A stretch of DNA of 64,000 nucleotides, from the NCBI GenBank assembly GCA_026416715.1, contig JAOAEQ010000005.1, positions 1 to 64,000 of the forward strand. Reading direction: 5' to 3'. The position numbers and the translations under genes are program-made. Shown here piece by piece: positions 16,278 through 25,603 of this stretch (the stretch's first letter is position 1; each line of letters starts with the position of its first letter). The notes below the pieces were generated by a model that saw only the letters and a list, made by a program, of their open reading frames with translations, had not been told where the DNA came from and made no database searches. The DNA is from a bacterium (lineage in GTDB: Bacteria; UBP4; UBA4092; JAOAEQ01).

Positions 16278-17750
16278 TTATGCTTGTATGAGCTCACGGT
16301 TGTCTTCTAGAGAGACAACCCGAACTATATAATATCCTGTGAACAATAGAATCAGTACCGCTACTATCGGTAAACTTTTTATCCATATAGGTAAACTTGA
16401 TTGCCAAAGTTGCAGGAAAAATAAATCGATTATCCCTTGCCGGACAATTTCCCAATATCCGATTAAACTCGAATGTGCTGGAATATATAATGAATACCAT
16501 AACGCAGGTACCTGGGTGAGTAACCAGTGATGATAATCCATAAAACTTACGAGAATAGCGGTTATCTGAACAAACATACCAACCGCAGTCAAGAGCACAA
16601 TCCAAGCCCAGAACAAGGAATGAGGTTTTCTAATATACTTTTCAAATAACGCTAAAACTGGTATCAACAAAAATATATGGATTTGGAATATATGCCGGGG
16701 ACCCCAACACCATCCACCTGCCCAGCTTTCCCATTTAGCGTAAAATAAAAGATATACTACCGCAATTGCACAGCAGAAGTAAGATTCGTATCGTTTTTCC
16801 TGCCAGAATGTTTTCAGTGCGATAAAGAACAAAAGTATCGGTGGCGAAAAAAGAAAAATACTCCTTCCTGAACTGAACAACAATCCATATAACCCATCCA
16901 ATAACGGATAGCTAAAAGTTAATCCTTCGGATTCGTAGCCGGTTGAAGTTACCGAACCGAACCGCACGTAATTATATAAGGCAACTAATCCGCAAAATAA
17001 TCCTATCGGGATTAACCAGAAGATTATAGGTCGAACTGCGGATTTAAACCATCGGGATGGAGTAACTGTTGTTAACCCAAACAATAAATATCCTAGATAG
17101 AGCGGAACTGTGATGATACTATCGATTCGCGTAAAAATCGCATAGCCAAGTGCACTTCCCGACCAAAGCAACCACCGGAGTTTATTGGTAAGTTTATAGG
17201 AATATAAACTATAAAATGCAAATAAGAGTAATAAGGTAGCTAATGGTTCGGAAAAGAAAGTTTTTGCATGTGGCATTGCCATTGTTGCCAGTCCATAGAT
17301 TAATGTTACCAACAATGCTGCGCGTTTTGTATACCCTAAAACAATCCCAAAATGAAATAATAATAAACAGGTTACAGCGGTCACCACCTGATTAAATCGC
17401 GATACCGCTAATCGGGTAACATTTTCATATAGAGTTCTGCCAGGGTACCGAAACACTTGATTCCAATCTGCAGGAATAACCTGCACCAACCCTGTCCCGA
17501 AATAATACAATGGTACTGCTAACAACGGTTGACCTAATCCGTAATGACCATAATATCTACCGCTCGCATCCGCTTGCGTGAATCGATCTCCACCGGGGAC
17601 TAATGGTTGAATTGCAAATCCCTGAAATTGCGCCATACTTTCTGCCGTCCGAAACATTATTTCTTCATCTGGCGAATATAAATGGCCGCCCATGATCAGG
17701 GTATAAAACGCAAAGAAGAACAAGAAAATAGCGAGATATAATAACTTCAA
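16278..17750 (-). CDS. GT-C (GT39-like) membrane glycosyltransferase
   Basis: 490 residues with about eleven membrane helices. The first extracytoplasmic loop has YSPDEEIMF (D28, E29), the acidic pair of GT-C enzymes, followed by the GHYGLGQPLLAVPLYYFG motif seen in PMT_2-type proteins. It should transfer a sugar from a polyprenyl phosphate to an outer-face acceptor (lipid, glycan or protein). The neighbouring GT2 (15365-16204) is a natural source of the donor. The acceptor cannot be deduced. Confidence 0.75.
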   Translation of the reverse strand: MKLLYLAIFLFFFAFYTLIMGGHLYSPDEEIMFRTAESMAQFQGFAIQPLVPGGDRFTQADASGRYYGHYGLGQPLLAVPLYYFGTGLVQVIPADWNQVFRYPGRTLYENVTRLAVSRFNQVVTAVTCLLLFHFGIVLGYTKRAALLVTLIYGLATMAMPHAKTFFSEPLATLLLLFAFYSLYSYKLTNKLRWLLWSGSALGYAIFTRIDSIITVPLYLGYLLFGLTTVTPSRWFKSAVRPIIFWLIPIGLFCGLVALYNYVRFGSVTSTGYESEGLTFSYPLLDGLYGLLFSSGRSIFLFSPPILLFFIALKTFWQEKRYESYFCCAIAVVYLLFYAKWESWAGGWCWGPRHIFQIHIFLLIPVLALFEKYIRKPHSLFWAWIVLLTAVGMFVQITAILVSFMDYHHWLLTQVPALWYSLYIPAHSSLIGYWEIVRQGIIDLFFLQLWQSSLPIWIKSLPIVAVLILLFTGYYIVRVVSLEDNRELIQA

Positions 17751-17766
17751 AAGGTAAACTCCAAAT

Positions 17767-18936
17767 TTATGTAGTTCGGAAATATTCTCGAGTTACGATA
17801 AAGCCTGAGGAAATAAAGAAACCACTAAAAAATGCTATGATAGAAATGACTCCCTTTCTAGGCCATATATGTTGTTCTGGAACAACGGCTTTTGCAAAGA
17901 TTTTTATATCTTCTACCTGTTCCGCTTTTGCAATTTTTGCTTGTTCTGCTTTTTCTGCTAACATAATATAGGTTTGTTTATATTTATCAACTTCCCGTTG
18001 CGCTCGACTAATGAGTGTTTCGCCGGTAACAATTTCGTTCTGCAGTTTCTGTACCTCTTTTTCCAGCTGTTGAATCGTTTTATTGAGATCATGTATCTGA
18101 ATAGTAAGCATATCAATTCGCTTTTGTATCTGATTTCTTTCATCTGGAGAAAACTGAGGTCCAAGTTTATCTAAAAGATTTTGTGTAGTACTTAGCTCAT
18201 ACAACATACTCGCTTGCAATCCACGATATCCCTGTTCTATCTTTTGTGTTTCAGTCGGTGTATAAACAGAAATAATGGTGGGTTGCTGCGCCCTGAATAG
18301 TGACGGAGCTGAATTTCCATCTAACTGCTGCAATTTACCAGCTAATTCGCTCCGTAAGTTTTCTAATTTATATTTCTCTTTGAGCTGTTTGACAATTTCT
18401 TCTGCCTGTTTCAGATTCTGTTCGGTGCTATCTAACTGGTTAGTTAATAATTGATATGCACGATCAATTTCCCGTGAACTTAAATGTTCGGTTCGAGCAA
18501 CGAAAAGTTCTGCCCATTTATTTGCAATCGCTGCTGCGGTTTCTGGACTATCCGATTTCACAGTTAAATATATCACCGGAGTAAATATTGATTTCGGTTG
18601 TGATTCTATAACCACTTTTGTATTCATTTTCCGCTGTAATTCTTCGACGGTAATTTTTTTTAACTGTAATTGGTCAATGATTTCCTTAACCAACTCCCGA
18701 CTTTCTAACAGCGCTTGATAGGTTGGTGCACTAAATGCTGTCGGCTGAACATCAGTCTGAAATTTCGGCGGCATAACCAATAATGTCGCTTTGGCTTCAT
18801 AAGTTTTCGGGATAAAAAAACTGATAATCAGCGCAATCATTCCACAGAATACACTACAGCCAATAATAAGATGTTTGTATTGCCAAAGAATTTTCCCAAC
18901 TTGTATGGTATATAAGTTTCCATTTTCACTGGTCAT
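17767..18936 (-). CDS. Wzz-type chain-length determinant protein
   Basis: 389 residues. There is a membrane helix at ~22-44 (LIIGCSVFCGMIALIISFF) and one at ~360-382. Between them is a Wzz beta domain (YEAKATLLVMPP) and a long coiled coil (~165-340, rich in Lys/Glu/Gln). It lacks a C-terminal BY-kinase and no separate kinase is seen in the window. Family knowledge: such proteins set polysaccharide length together with Wzy. It lies 7 bases after the initiating transferase gene, so they are co-transcribed. Confidence 0.88.
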   Translation of the reverse strand: MTSENGNLYTIQVGKILWQYKHLIIGCSVFCGMIALIISFFIPKTYEAKATLLVMPPKFQTDVQPTAFSAPTYQALLESRELVKEIIDQLQLKKITVEELQRKMNTKVVIESQPKSIFTPVIYLTVKSDSPETAAAIANKWAELFVARTEHLSSREIDRAYQLLTNQLDSTEQNLKQAEEIVKQLKEKYKLENLRSELAGKLQQLDGNSAPSLFRAQQPTIISVYTPTETQKIEQGYRGLQASMLYELSTTQNLLDKLGPQFSPDERNQIQKRIDMLTIQIHDLNKTIQQLEKEVQKLQNEIVTGETLISRAQREVDKYKQTYIMLAEKAEQAKIAKAEQVEDIKIFAKAVVPEQHIWPRKGVISIIAFFSGFFISSGFIVTREYFRTT

Positions 18937-18943
18937 AGATTGA

Positions 18944-20329
18944 TTATCTCGCTCCTTTACCGGTGAGCACTACCCGGATGGTTGAAAATATAATTTTTAA
19001 ATCTAGCATTAATGAGATATTATAAACGTAAGCTAAATCGTATCGCAACTTGTTTTCTACCGAAGTATCATACCGGCCATGAATCTGGGCTAATCCCGTT
19101 AGTCCCGGACGCACTTTCAAACGCCGGGAATAAAAAGGTTCAAATTGATAAAATTTCTTGACAAATTCAGGCCGTTCTGGTCGCGGTCCAACCAAACTCA
19201 TATCCCCTTTTAGAATATTCAATAATTGTGGGAATTCATCAATTCGTGTCTTTCGGAGAATAGCACCGAATCGAGTTATTCGGGGATCATTTAAAGTCGC
19301 TAATACCGGTCCGGTTAAATCTTCTGCATTCTTGACCATGGTACGAAATTTATATAGCATAAATTGTTTCCCATCTTTACCGACACGTTGCTGCCGATAG
19401 AATACCGGACCAGATGAAGTTAATTTTATTAAAAGCGCTATGATACAAAACGGGATGAGCAAGACCACTAATGCGCCTAATGAAACTACAATGTCCAGAA
19501 ATCGTTTTATTACTGGATATACACCAGAAAATGCATGCGATTTGATTTCAATCAGTGGAATACCAGCAGTTTCCTGTAATGTTATCCGACCGACGGTAAC
19601 TTCATAGAGCGATGGTAGGACTTTCACTTTAACCCGAGCTCCGATATTCTCACATAAAGAAATTAAGCGTAATAAATCATTTGGCGCCACTCCAGTTACC
19701 GCAATAATTAGTTCGGTAATTTTCAATTGGGAAACTAATTCATGTAATTTCGATATTTTCCCCAACATAGGCATGGATGGTTCTCCATTCGACGGAGTGA
19801 TTTCTGCATCAATGATTCCTAATACTTGATGTCCATATTTAGCGTAATCTTTCATTTCGTCCATAATCTCCTGTCCTAACCGACCAGAACTGATAATTGC
19901 TACTCGTGAAATAAAACTCCCTCGTGCCCGTTCGATTCGATAATATAAAATTCGCCAACTAGATAATAATACTATCGTCCATAACCAATTGTATAGCAAT
20001 AATCCCCGTGAAATATTAGCTGTCGGGAAAAAATACGTTCGACTAACTAACATAATGAGAAATGAAAATAACCAGCTTATTGTAACCGCCCAAAAGGTAT
20101 TATAAATTATGTCGAATGGATATCGATCCTGGTCAAGTTTATATAATTGAAATAGAGCGAGTGTAATTAAATGAATTACAGTGATTAAAGGAGATAAATA
20201 GAAAAAAATATTTACGTGAACAGGTTGCGGTACGCCATGAAATTTAGTAAAAAAACCGAGACAGATTGCTGTATGAATTAAAATACAATCTGCAAGGATT
20301 GCTGAACTAATGATAAGTTTTTGTTTCAT
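18944..20329 (-). CDS. Undecaprenyl-phosphate sugar-1-phosphate transferase (WbaP/WcaJ type)
   Basis: 461 residues with the full architecture of large PHPTs: four to five N-terminal membrane helices, a central Rossmann-like domain (~145-260), a re-entrant helix (~268-300), and the catalytic domain. Signatures are RVGKDGKQFMLYKFRTM, LRKTRIDEFPQLLNILKGDMSLVGPRPERPEF and RPGLTGLAQI. It loads the first sugar (usually Glc or Gal) onto undecaprenyl phosphate and so starts the repeat unit. It is followed at once by the Wzz-type gene. Confidence 0.93.
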   Translation of the reverse strand: MKQKLIISSAILADCILIHTAICLGFFTKFHGVPQPVHVNIFFYLSPLITVIHLITLALFQLYKLDQDRYPFDIIYNTFWAVTISWLFSFLIMLVSRTYFFPTANISRGLLLYNWLWTIVLLSSWRILYYRIERARGSFISRVAIISSGRLGQEIMDEMKDYAKYGHQVLGIIDAEITPSNGEPSMPMLGKISKLHELVSQLKITELIIAVTGVAPNDLLRLISLCENIGARVKVKVLPSLYEVTVGRITLQETAGIPLIEIKSHAFSGVYPVIKRFLDIVVSLGALVVLLIPFCIIALLIKLTSSGPVFYRQQRVGKDGKQFMLYKFRTMVKNAEDLTGPVLATLNDPRITRFGAILRKTRIDEFPQLLNILKGDMSLVGPRPERPEFVKKFYQFEPFYSRRLKVRPGLTGLAQIHGRYDTSVENKLRYDLAYVYNISLMLDLKIIFSTIRVVLTGKGAR

Positions 20330-20595
20330 TCGTATGTAGTAATTCTAAGTTACCTATTGGAAAATGTTTCGATATTATTTACACCCACAAGTAATTATAC
20401 ACGTTACATAATATTGAATAACTTTGACCAAACCACGATATGCTTATCTTAGAGTTTATATTGAACCTGATAAATTGGAGTAAATCCCGGTTAAATCGGG
20501 CGGAACATATCTAACGCTCGATATACCAATGTGTTACAACTTGAATTTAATTGGGTAACTGTGACTGAACCCATCAACAAAACTGAAGTCATATG

Positions 20596-21576
20596 CTATT
20601 GAATTCTGCCTGCCTTAACCAGTTCATTGTATATCCAGCGATAAGTTATTTCGAGTCCTTGTTCTAACGAAATCTGTGGCTCCCATTGTAACACTTGCCG
20701 AAGTCGAGTATTATCACTATTTCTCCCACGAACACCTTGTGGTTTCGTTAAATCGTATCGTTTAGTTATTTTCTTCCCAGCGATTTTTGCAACGATATCT
20801 ACTAAATCATCTATACTGACTAATCGGTCAGTACCCAAATTCAATGGTTGATGATAATCGGACTGCATTAATCGATAGATACCTTCAACACAATCGTCAA
20901 TGTAACAATATGACCGAGTCTGTTTTCCATCGCCCCAAACTTCTATTTCGTCAACTGGTTTTGCTAATGCTATTTTCCGGCATATAGCAGCAGGCGATTT
21001 TTCACGACCACCTTCATAAGCACCGAGTGGTCCATAAATATTATGGAATCGAACAACATAGGTTTTTAAACCGTAATCTTCATAGTAATGACGGCACGCG
21101 CGTTCAGTATATAATTTTTCCCAACCATAACCATCTTCTGCATCTGCAGGATATGCATCTTCTTCTTTGAGTGGGATAACATTCGTATCTTTTTGACGAT
21201 AGCCAGGATAGATACATGCAGATGAAGTGAAAAAGTATCGGGAAACACCCTGTAATCGCGCTGCTTCTAGCATATGCATATTAATCAGGATATTGTCATA
21301 AACAATCTCTGCTTTATGCGTCTCAATGAACCCAATACCGCCCATATTTGCAGCTAGATTATATACCTGGTCGATTTTACGGACTGCCTGTAAACAATTA
21401 TCCCAACGACGTAAATCTAGCAATTCAAATTCATCCGCTACCGTAGGTTCATATTCTGGCAATTTAATATCAACTCCACGAACCCAATATCCTTTTTGTT
21501 TTAAAAATTTCACCAAGTGATGTCCGATAAATCCACCGGCGCCGGTAACCAAAATTTTTTCTAACCGATTTACCAT
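20596..21576 (-). CDS. GDP-mannose 3,5-epimerase-like NAD-dependent epimerase
   Basis: 326 residues of extended-SDR fold. The NAD motif is GAGGFIGHH. AANMGGIGFIETH, SSACIYPGYRQ (catalytic-type Cys) and FHNIYGPLGAYEGGREKSP match the diagnostic stretches of plant GDP-mannose 3,5-epimerase closely. The YGWEK motif gives the Tyr/Lys pair. Family knowledge: this enzyme turns GDP-mannose into GDP-L-galactose (and gulose) with one Cys and one Lys as acid and base. Inference: the locus makes a GDP-L-galactose-type donor. Other epimerases share the fold, so the exact sugar remains open. It is 13 bases downstream of the GT4 gene at 21590-22867. Confidence 0.85.
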   Translation of the reverse strand: MVNRLEKILVTGAGGFIGHHLVKFLKQKGYWVRGVDIKLPEYEPTVADEFELLDLRRWDNCLQAVRKIDQVYNLAANMGGIGFIETHKAEIVYDNILINMHMLEAARLQGVSRYFFTSSACIYPGYRQKDTNVIPLKEEDAYPADAEDGYGWEKLYTERACRHYYEDYGLKTYVVRFHNIYGPLGAYEGGREKSPAAICRKIALAKPVDEIEVWGDGKQTRSYCYIDDCVEGIYRLMQSDYHQPLNLGTDRLVSIDDLVDIVAKIAGKKITKRYDLTKPQGVRGRNSDNTRLRQVLQWEPQISLEQGLEITYRWIYNELVKAGRIQ

Positions 21577-21589
21577 ACTGTTTTATCTC

Positions 21590-22867
21590 CTATTTTATGA
21601 ATGTGCGTTTTGTTACATTACTAAGTAACGTATGATATGCTTGTACAGCGGTTATTAAATTGTATTTCTTTTCAATCGCATAACGCGCATTATATCGCAT
21701 TTCATTTAATCTTACCTGATTATTATACAGGGATAAAATCGCATTGAGCAACCCAACTTTATCTCCCGGTTCTACCACAACACCGCAATTCTCCTCTTGG
21801 ATAACCTTAGCAATTTCCGATTTCGCCGACATAATCGCGATGACGGGAACGCCAGCAGCTAAATAGCCAAAGGTTTTGGAAGGAACAGACAACCCTTCTT
21901 GCCCACGAGCTAGTGAAACTAATCCCAAATGCGCACAGGATAATGAGAATCCGAGTTGTGCGCGTTCAACATAGGTATGAAACTGGCAATTGGTTAAATG
22001 ATTATCTTGCGCAAACTGCTGCATCCATTGTTTATAATGCCCTTCCCCAATAAACAGAAACTCTATATCTGGATACACCTGCAATTCTTTTACGACAGCC
22101 ATAATTGTTTCCAGATCGTGGTATCGTCCCATATTGCCAGAATAACTAATTACGAATTTATCTTTTAACTTCCACTGGTCAATGTACGGATTCGGTTTTC
22201 CGAACGCTTGCTGAATAAGACGGTCGTCACTCCAGATATGGATACGGTGGATTTTATCTCGGTCTTTTAAACCGTGCTGTTCGAACTTCTTAATAATTAC
22301 TTCTTCCATACATCTACCGATAACTACGATAGCAGTCGCATGACGATATGTAAATTTATTAAACCATTCCCAGAGTTTTGCAACGAAACTATCTTTTTTT
22401 AGTACACCAAGATTAATTGCACTATCCGGATACACATCGAAAATCAAATAGATATATGGTTTTCCGAGACCGATACTTTTTAAAATAGCACAACTAACCG
22501 CAAGAAATGGCGGATTGGTTAAGACTAAAATCGGTCGTTTGCTGAAATCACACAATAGCTTGATAAAAGTTGAACTTGCATAGGTTATCTGGTTGATAAT
22601 TCTTCCCCACAAATGCAACTTCGGAAATCGCGTTCCCCAAACCCGATGAATTCTTATTCCTTGATATTCAAGATATTTTGGAATTTTATTTTGTTTTTTT
22701 AGAATGGTTACTGGACCACAGATAACTTCGATTTCAACTCCCAATTTTACTAATTCTTCACATAATTCGGTTAACGTCTGCCCAGTAGAAACGAGCTCTG
22801 GATAAAATAGTTGACAGAGAACCAATACTTTGATTCGATAATTATTGTTATTTTTATCCATTGACAA
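21590..22867 (-). CDS. GT4 glycosyltransferase (WbuB-like)
   Basis: 425 residues. The N-terminal domain starts VLVLCQLFYPELVSTGQTLTELCEEL, typical of WbuB-like enzymes. The C-terminal GT-B donor site has SYSGNMGRYHDLETI and the motif GLSVPSKTFGYLAAGVPVIA. It should add a sugar to the lipid-linked repeat unit on the cytoplasmic side. Its start overlaps the upstream GT4 gene by 14 bases, showing tight coupling. Donor and linkage cannot be predicted. Confidence 0.9.
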   Translation of the reverse strand: MSMDKNNNNYRIKVLVLCQLFYPELVSTGQTLTELCEELVKLGVEIEVICGPVTILKKQNKIPKYLEYQGIRIHRVWGTRFPKLHLWGRIINQITYASSTFIKLLCDFSKRPILVLTNPPFLAVSCAILKSIGLGKPYIYLIFDVYPDSAINLGVLKKDSFVAKLWEWFNKFTYRHATAIVVIGRCMEEVIIKKFEQHGLKDRDKIHRIHIWSDDRLIQQAFGKPNPYIDQWKLKDKFVISYSGNMGRYHDLETIMAVVKELQVYPDIEFLFIGEGHYKQWMQQFAQDNHLTNCQFHTYVERAQLGFSLSCAHLGLVSLARGQEGLSVPSKTFGYLAAGVPVIAIMSAKSEIAKVIQEENCGVVVEPGDKVGLLNAILSLYNNQVRLNEMRYNARYAIEKKYNLITAVQAYHTLLSNVTKRTFIK

Positions 22868-23981
22868 CCGCTATGTAAGCATCTAAAGTTGTTTTTGCCA
22901 TTTTTTCCCAGACGAATAATTTTGCCCGTTGATATCCTTTTTCAATCAATTGTTTTCGTAAAACGGGTTGGGTTAGAATAGCATGGATTGCCTCAGCTAT
23001 TGCTTGGGGGTTTTCCGGATCAATAAGCAGTCCTGCATCACCGATAATCTCGGGTAACGCAGTTCGGTTTGCCGCTATTACTGGACACCCGAATTTCATT
23101 GCTTCTACAACCGGGATGCCGAACCCTTCAAATAATGAAGGATGAACTACCAGCTCAGCTAATTGGTATAACCCAGCTAAATCAGGATCACCTATATAAC
23201 CAAGAATCAATACTCGATTGGGATTGATTTTATACTGTTTTATATGTTCTTGGATTGCTGATAATGATTGTAGTTTTAATCCAACCAAAACCAAATCCAC
23301 ATTGCATTGGTCTGCGATTCGCGCATAAGCTTCCAGTAAACGTTTAAAGTTTTTATGGGGTAAGAGTGATGCAACTGATAAAATAAACGGAGCTTTAAGA
23401 TTATACTTCGTTTGTATCTTTTCGTTAGACGGTATTGACAATTCAAAGATATCAAACTTCGATGCTGGATAGGTTACGATTATTTTATCTCTCGGTATAT
23501 TCAATAACATCGCAATATCTTTTTTCGAATATTCTGATAATGTAATAATTCTATCTGCTTTTTTTGCACTTCTCGGAATAAAATACTGCCAATACCATAA
23601 TCGAAATGTACTAAAGTTTTCCGGATAATATTTATATTGCATATCTGGAATAGTTACAATCGTATGGCTATCTATTGATAATGGTCCAACATATCCTGGT
23701 GAATGGAGTAGGTCAATTCGTTCTTTTAGACCTAATTTCGGGAGAATAGCCTGTTCCCAGAAAACCCGAGTTGCTTTTATACGACTGGAGAAATTACATA
23801 GTATTCGCTTGAAATTCGGAAGTTTGAAATCAAACGAATCATGATTTTCGCGATTGGTAAAAAGTATATATTCATTTTGTGAATCAATTTTTGTTAAGCC
23901 ATACAGTAATCCACGAACATAGGTCTCGGTTCCACCGACTTTCCCTGGAAGCAAGAATAAGGTATTAATTCCAATTCGCAT
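22854..23981 (-). CDS. GT4 glycosyltransferase (mannosyltransferase-like)
   Basis: 375 residues. GT-B fold with GGTETYVRGLLYGL near the N-terminus and the donor-site motif HPSLFEGFGIPVVEAMKFGCPVIAAN. The sequence SVASLLPHKNFKRLLEAY is typical of O-antigen mannosyl- or rhamnosyltransferases of the WbdB/WbpX kind. It lies between the Wzy-type ligase gene (8 bases upstream) and the next GT4 (14-base overlap). Confidence 0.92.
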   Translation of the reverse strand: MRIGINTLFLLPGKVGGTETYVRGLLYGLTKIDSQNEYILFTNRENHDSFDFKLPNFKRILCNFSSRIKATRVFWEQAILPKLGLKERIDLLHSPGYVGPLSIDSHTIVTIPDMQYKYYPENFSTFRLWYWQYFIPRSAKKADRIITLSEYSKKDIAMLLNIPRDKIIVTYPASKFDIFELSIPSNEKIQTKYNLKAPFILSVASLLPHKNFKRLLEAYARIADQCNVDLVLVGLKLQSLSAIQEHIKQYKINPNRVLILGYIGDPDLAGLYQLAELVVHPSLFEGFGIPVVEAMKFGCPVIAANRTALPEIIGDAGLLIDPENPQAIAEAIHAILTQPVLRKQLIEKGYQRAKLFVWEKMAKTTLDAYIAVVNG

Positions 23982-23989
23982 AAAAAATA

Positions 23990-25441
23990 TTATTTAAATA
24001 CCGTTTGTTTAAGTTTAGCTAATTTGTGGATACAAACTAATAACCCAGCAAAAAACCAAAAATGGAGGTTATTTGGGAAACTTTCGAAAGTAACCCCGCC
24101 TAAAGCCGAAATGATTAGAATAATTATGCAGGCAAGCAGACCAAGAACGATTGTTTTTTCGAAAGATTCAGGGAGTATTCTGAATAGTCTAAACCCGAAA
24201 CGCAATATACTTCCTAGTATCCAGATGAATAAAAATAAGCCGAACATTCCCATTTCAATTAGGAGTAATAAATAATAATTATGAGTTAATGTTGCATCAG
24301 GTATTTCATAAAGGACTCCGACTGGACCAACCATACCTAACCCAATACCTAATAAATTCGAATCGAGCATCCGCTGGAATAATACCGTCCATTCATCTAA
24401 TCGTTCCCGAATCGTGATATGGCTGGGGTCAAACGTTGTAATTCGACTGAATAATGCGGTCAACGCTAATGGTTGAATGAAATAAGCTATAACGACTGCA
24501 ATGCAAGCTATCAGCAGAAATCTAATAATAATTCTCGATTTCCCGGCGAGAAATCCGATAACCAGCGATGCGATAAATACTCCAAGCCAGGCACGTCGCG
24601 AGAAAGTAAACACTAAATTTATCCCACCAAAAAATAACGTTAATCCGAGCAAATACCGCCAACTTTTCACTAATTTATTGCGATAAACGAGCGCACCAAG
24701 ACAGAATCCAACTAACATTGCCATAAATATCGCATACGCATTCGCACTATGTTCATCACCAAACACGGTTAATCGGCCAACAATATGTTCCGGCATGACC
24801 TCAAACCAAGTTCCTAATCCAATTTTAGTCGTAAAAATGCGGTATAGCCCCCACAGTGAAAAAAGCAACCCGCTCCACAGGAAAAGTTCAATCGCTTTTT
24901 GGATATCCTGCGCTCTGGTTAAAATTGCTATAGTTAAGAGAAAGACAAGAATAAATTCTACAGTAGACCGTAGCCCCCAAAAACCCGCTTTTACCTCTGG
25001 ACTAACAAAAGTATAGATAAATGCTAATCCAATAAAACATAGTATCGGAATGTAAACTGGATAAAGTTCATTTTCCTTAATCGGTAAACGATATCGTTTA
25101 TGCACCAGATGTAAACCCCATACTCCTAGTAAACTTAATAACCAGATATCTTTCGGAACGCGAAGTAACGTTTTGGGTATTTCAACTCCGGTAAGTTGGG
25201 CAACGAGTTTAGTTTCACTTACTACGATTAAAAAAGGAGCTGATGCAATTAATAGTATTAACCCCGATTCTACATGGTAATACAGGAATATCAGCCAAAT
25301 AAATGTAACTAGCACCCATACTACTATCCAAGGTTCCAAGTTGACACAAATTGCTGATATAAGTAGCAGTAGAAGTAACCAAAGATAACCTTGCCGGAAA
25401 TAGGACGATTTTGAAACCGCGATTTCTTTGACGTTGAGCAT
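23990..25441 (-). CDS. O-antigen polymerase/ligase family protein (Wzy/WaaL fold)
   Basis: 483 residues with about twelve membrane helices. The large periplasmic loop in the C-terminal half contains TLTHNYYLLLLIEMGMFGL, the His-containing motif typical of the Wzy_C/O-antigen ligase family. VFTFSRRAWLGVF is the other common signature (conserved Arg). It could polymerise repeat units or attach the chain to lipid A or protein; sequence alone does not decide. It is the only such protein in the locus, so polymerase is likelier given the Wzz-type partner. Confidence 0.85.
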   Translation of the reverse strand: MLNVKEIAVSKSSYFRQGYLWLLLLLLISAICVNLEPWIVVWVLVTFIWLIFLYYHVESGLILLIASAPFLIVVSETKLVAQLTGVEIPKTLLRVPKDIWLLSLLGVWGLHLVHKRYRLPIKENELYPVYIPILCFIGLAFIYTFVSPEVKAGFWGLRSTVEFILVFLLTIAILTRAQDIQKAIELFLWSGLLFSLWGLYRIFTTKIGLGTWFEVMPEHIVGRLTVFGDEHSANAYAIFMAMLVGFCLGALVYRNKLVKSWRYLLGLTLFFGGINLVFTFSRRAWLGVFIASLVIGFLAGKSRIIIRFLLIACIAVVIAYFIQPLALTALFSRITTFDPSHITIRERLDEWTVLFQRMLDSNLLGIGLGMVGPVGVLYEIPDATLTHNYYLLLLIEMGMFGLFLFIWILGSILRFGFRLFRILPESFEKTIVLGLLACIIILIISALGGVTFESFPNNLHFWFFAGLLVCIHKLAKLKQTVFK

Positions 25442-25603
25442 TATATTTCATCACCAAAATTTTTCGATAATCATCATAAAATAATTATAATACGGAATTT
25501 AACCTCTACGATAGGGAAAGAAAAAAATGGCAAATATCAAAATCTAAATTTCAAAATAATGCCGTGTTGAATTCGAATTTTTCAAAACAAAAGGTAACAA
25601 GGT

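Noticed and set aside
20461-20500. Small CCCG/CGGG hairpin before the WbaP-type gene
   Set aside because: Only 4 bp of stem; no more than chance.
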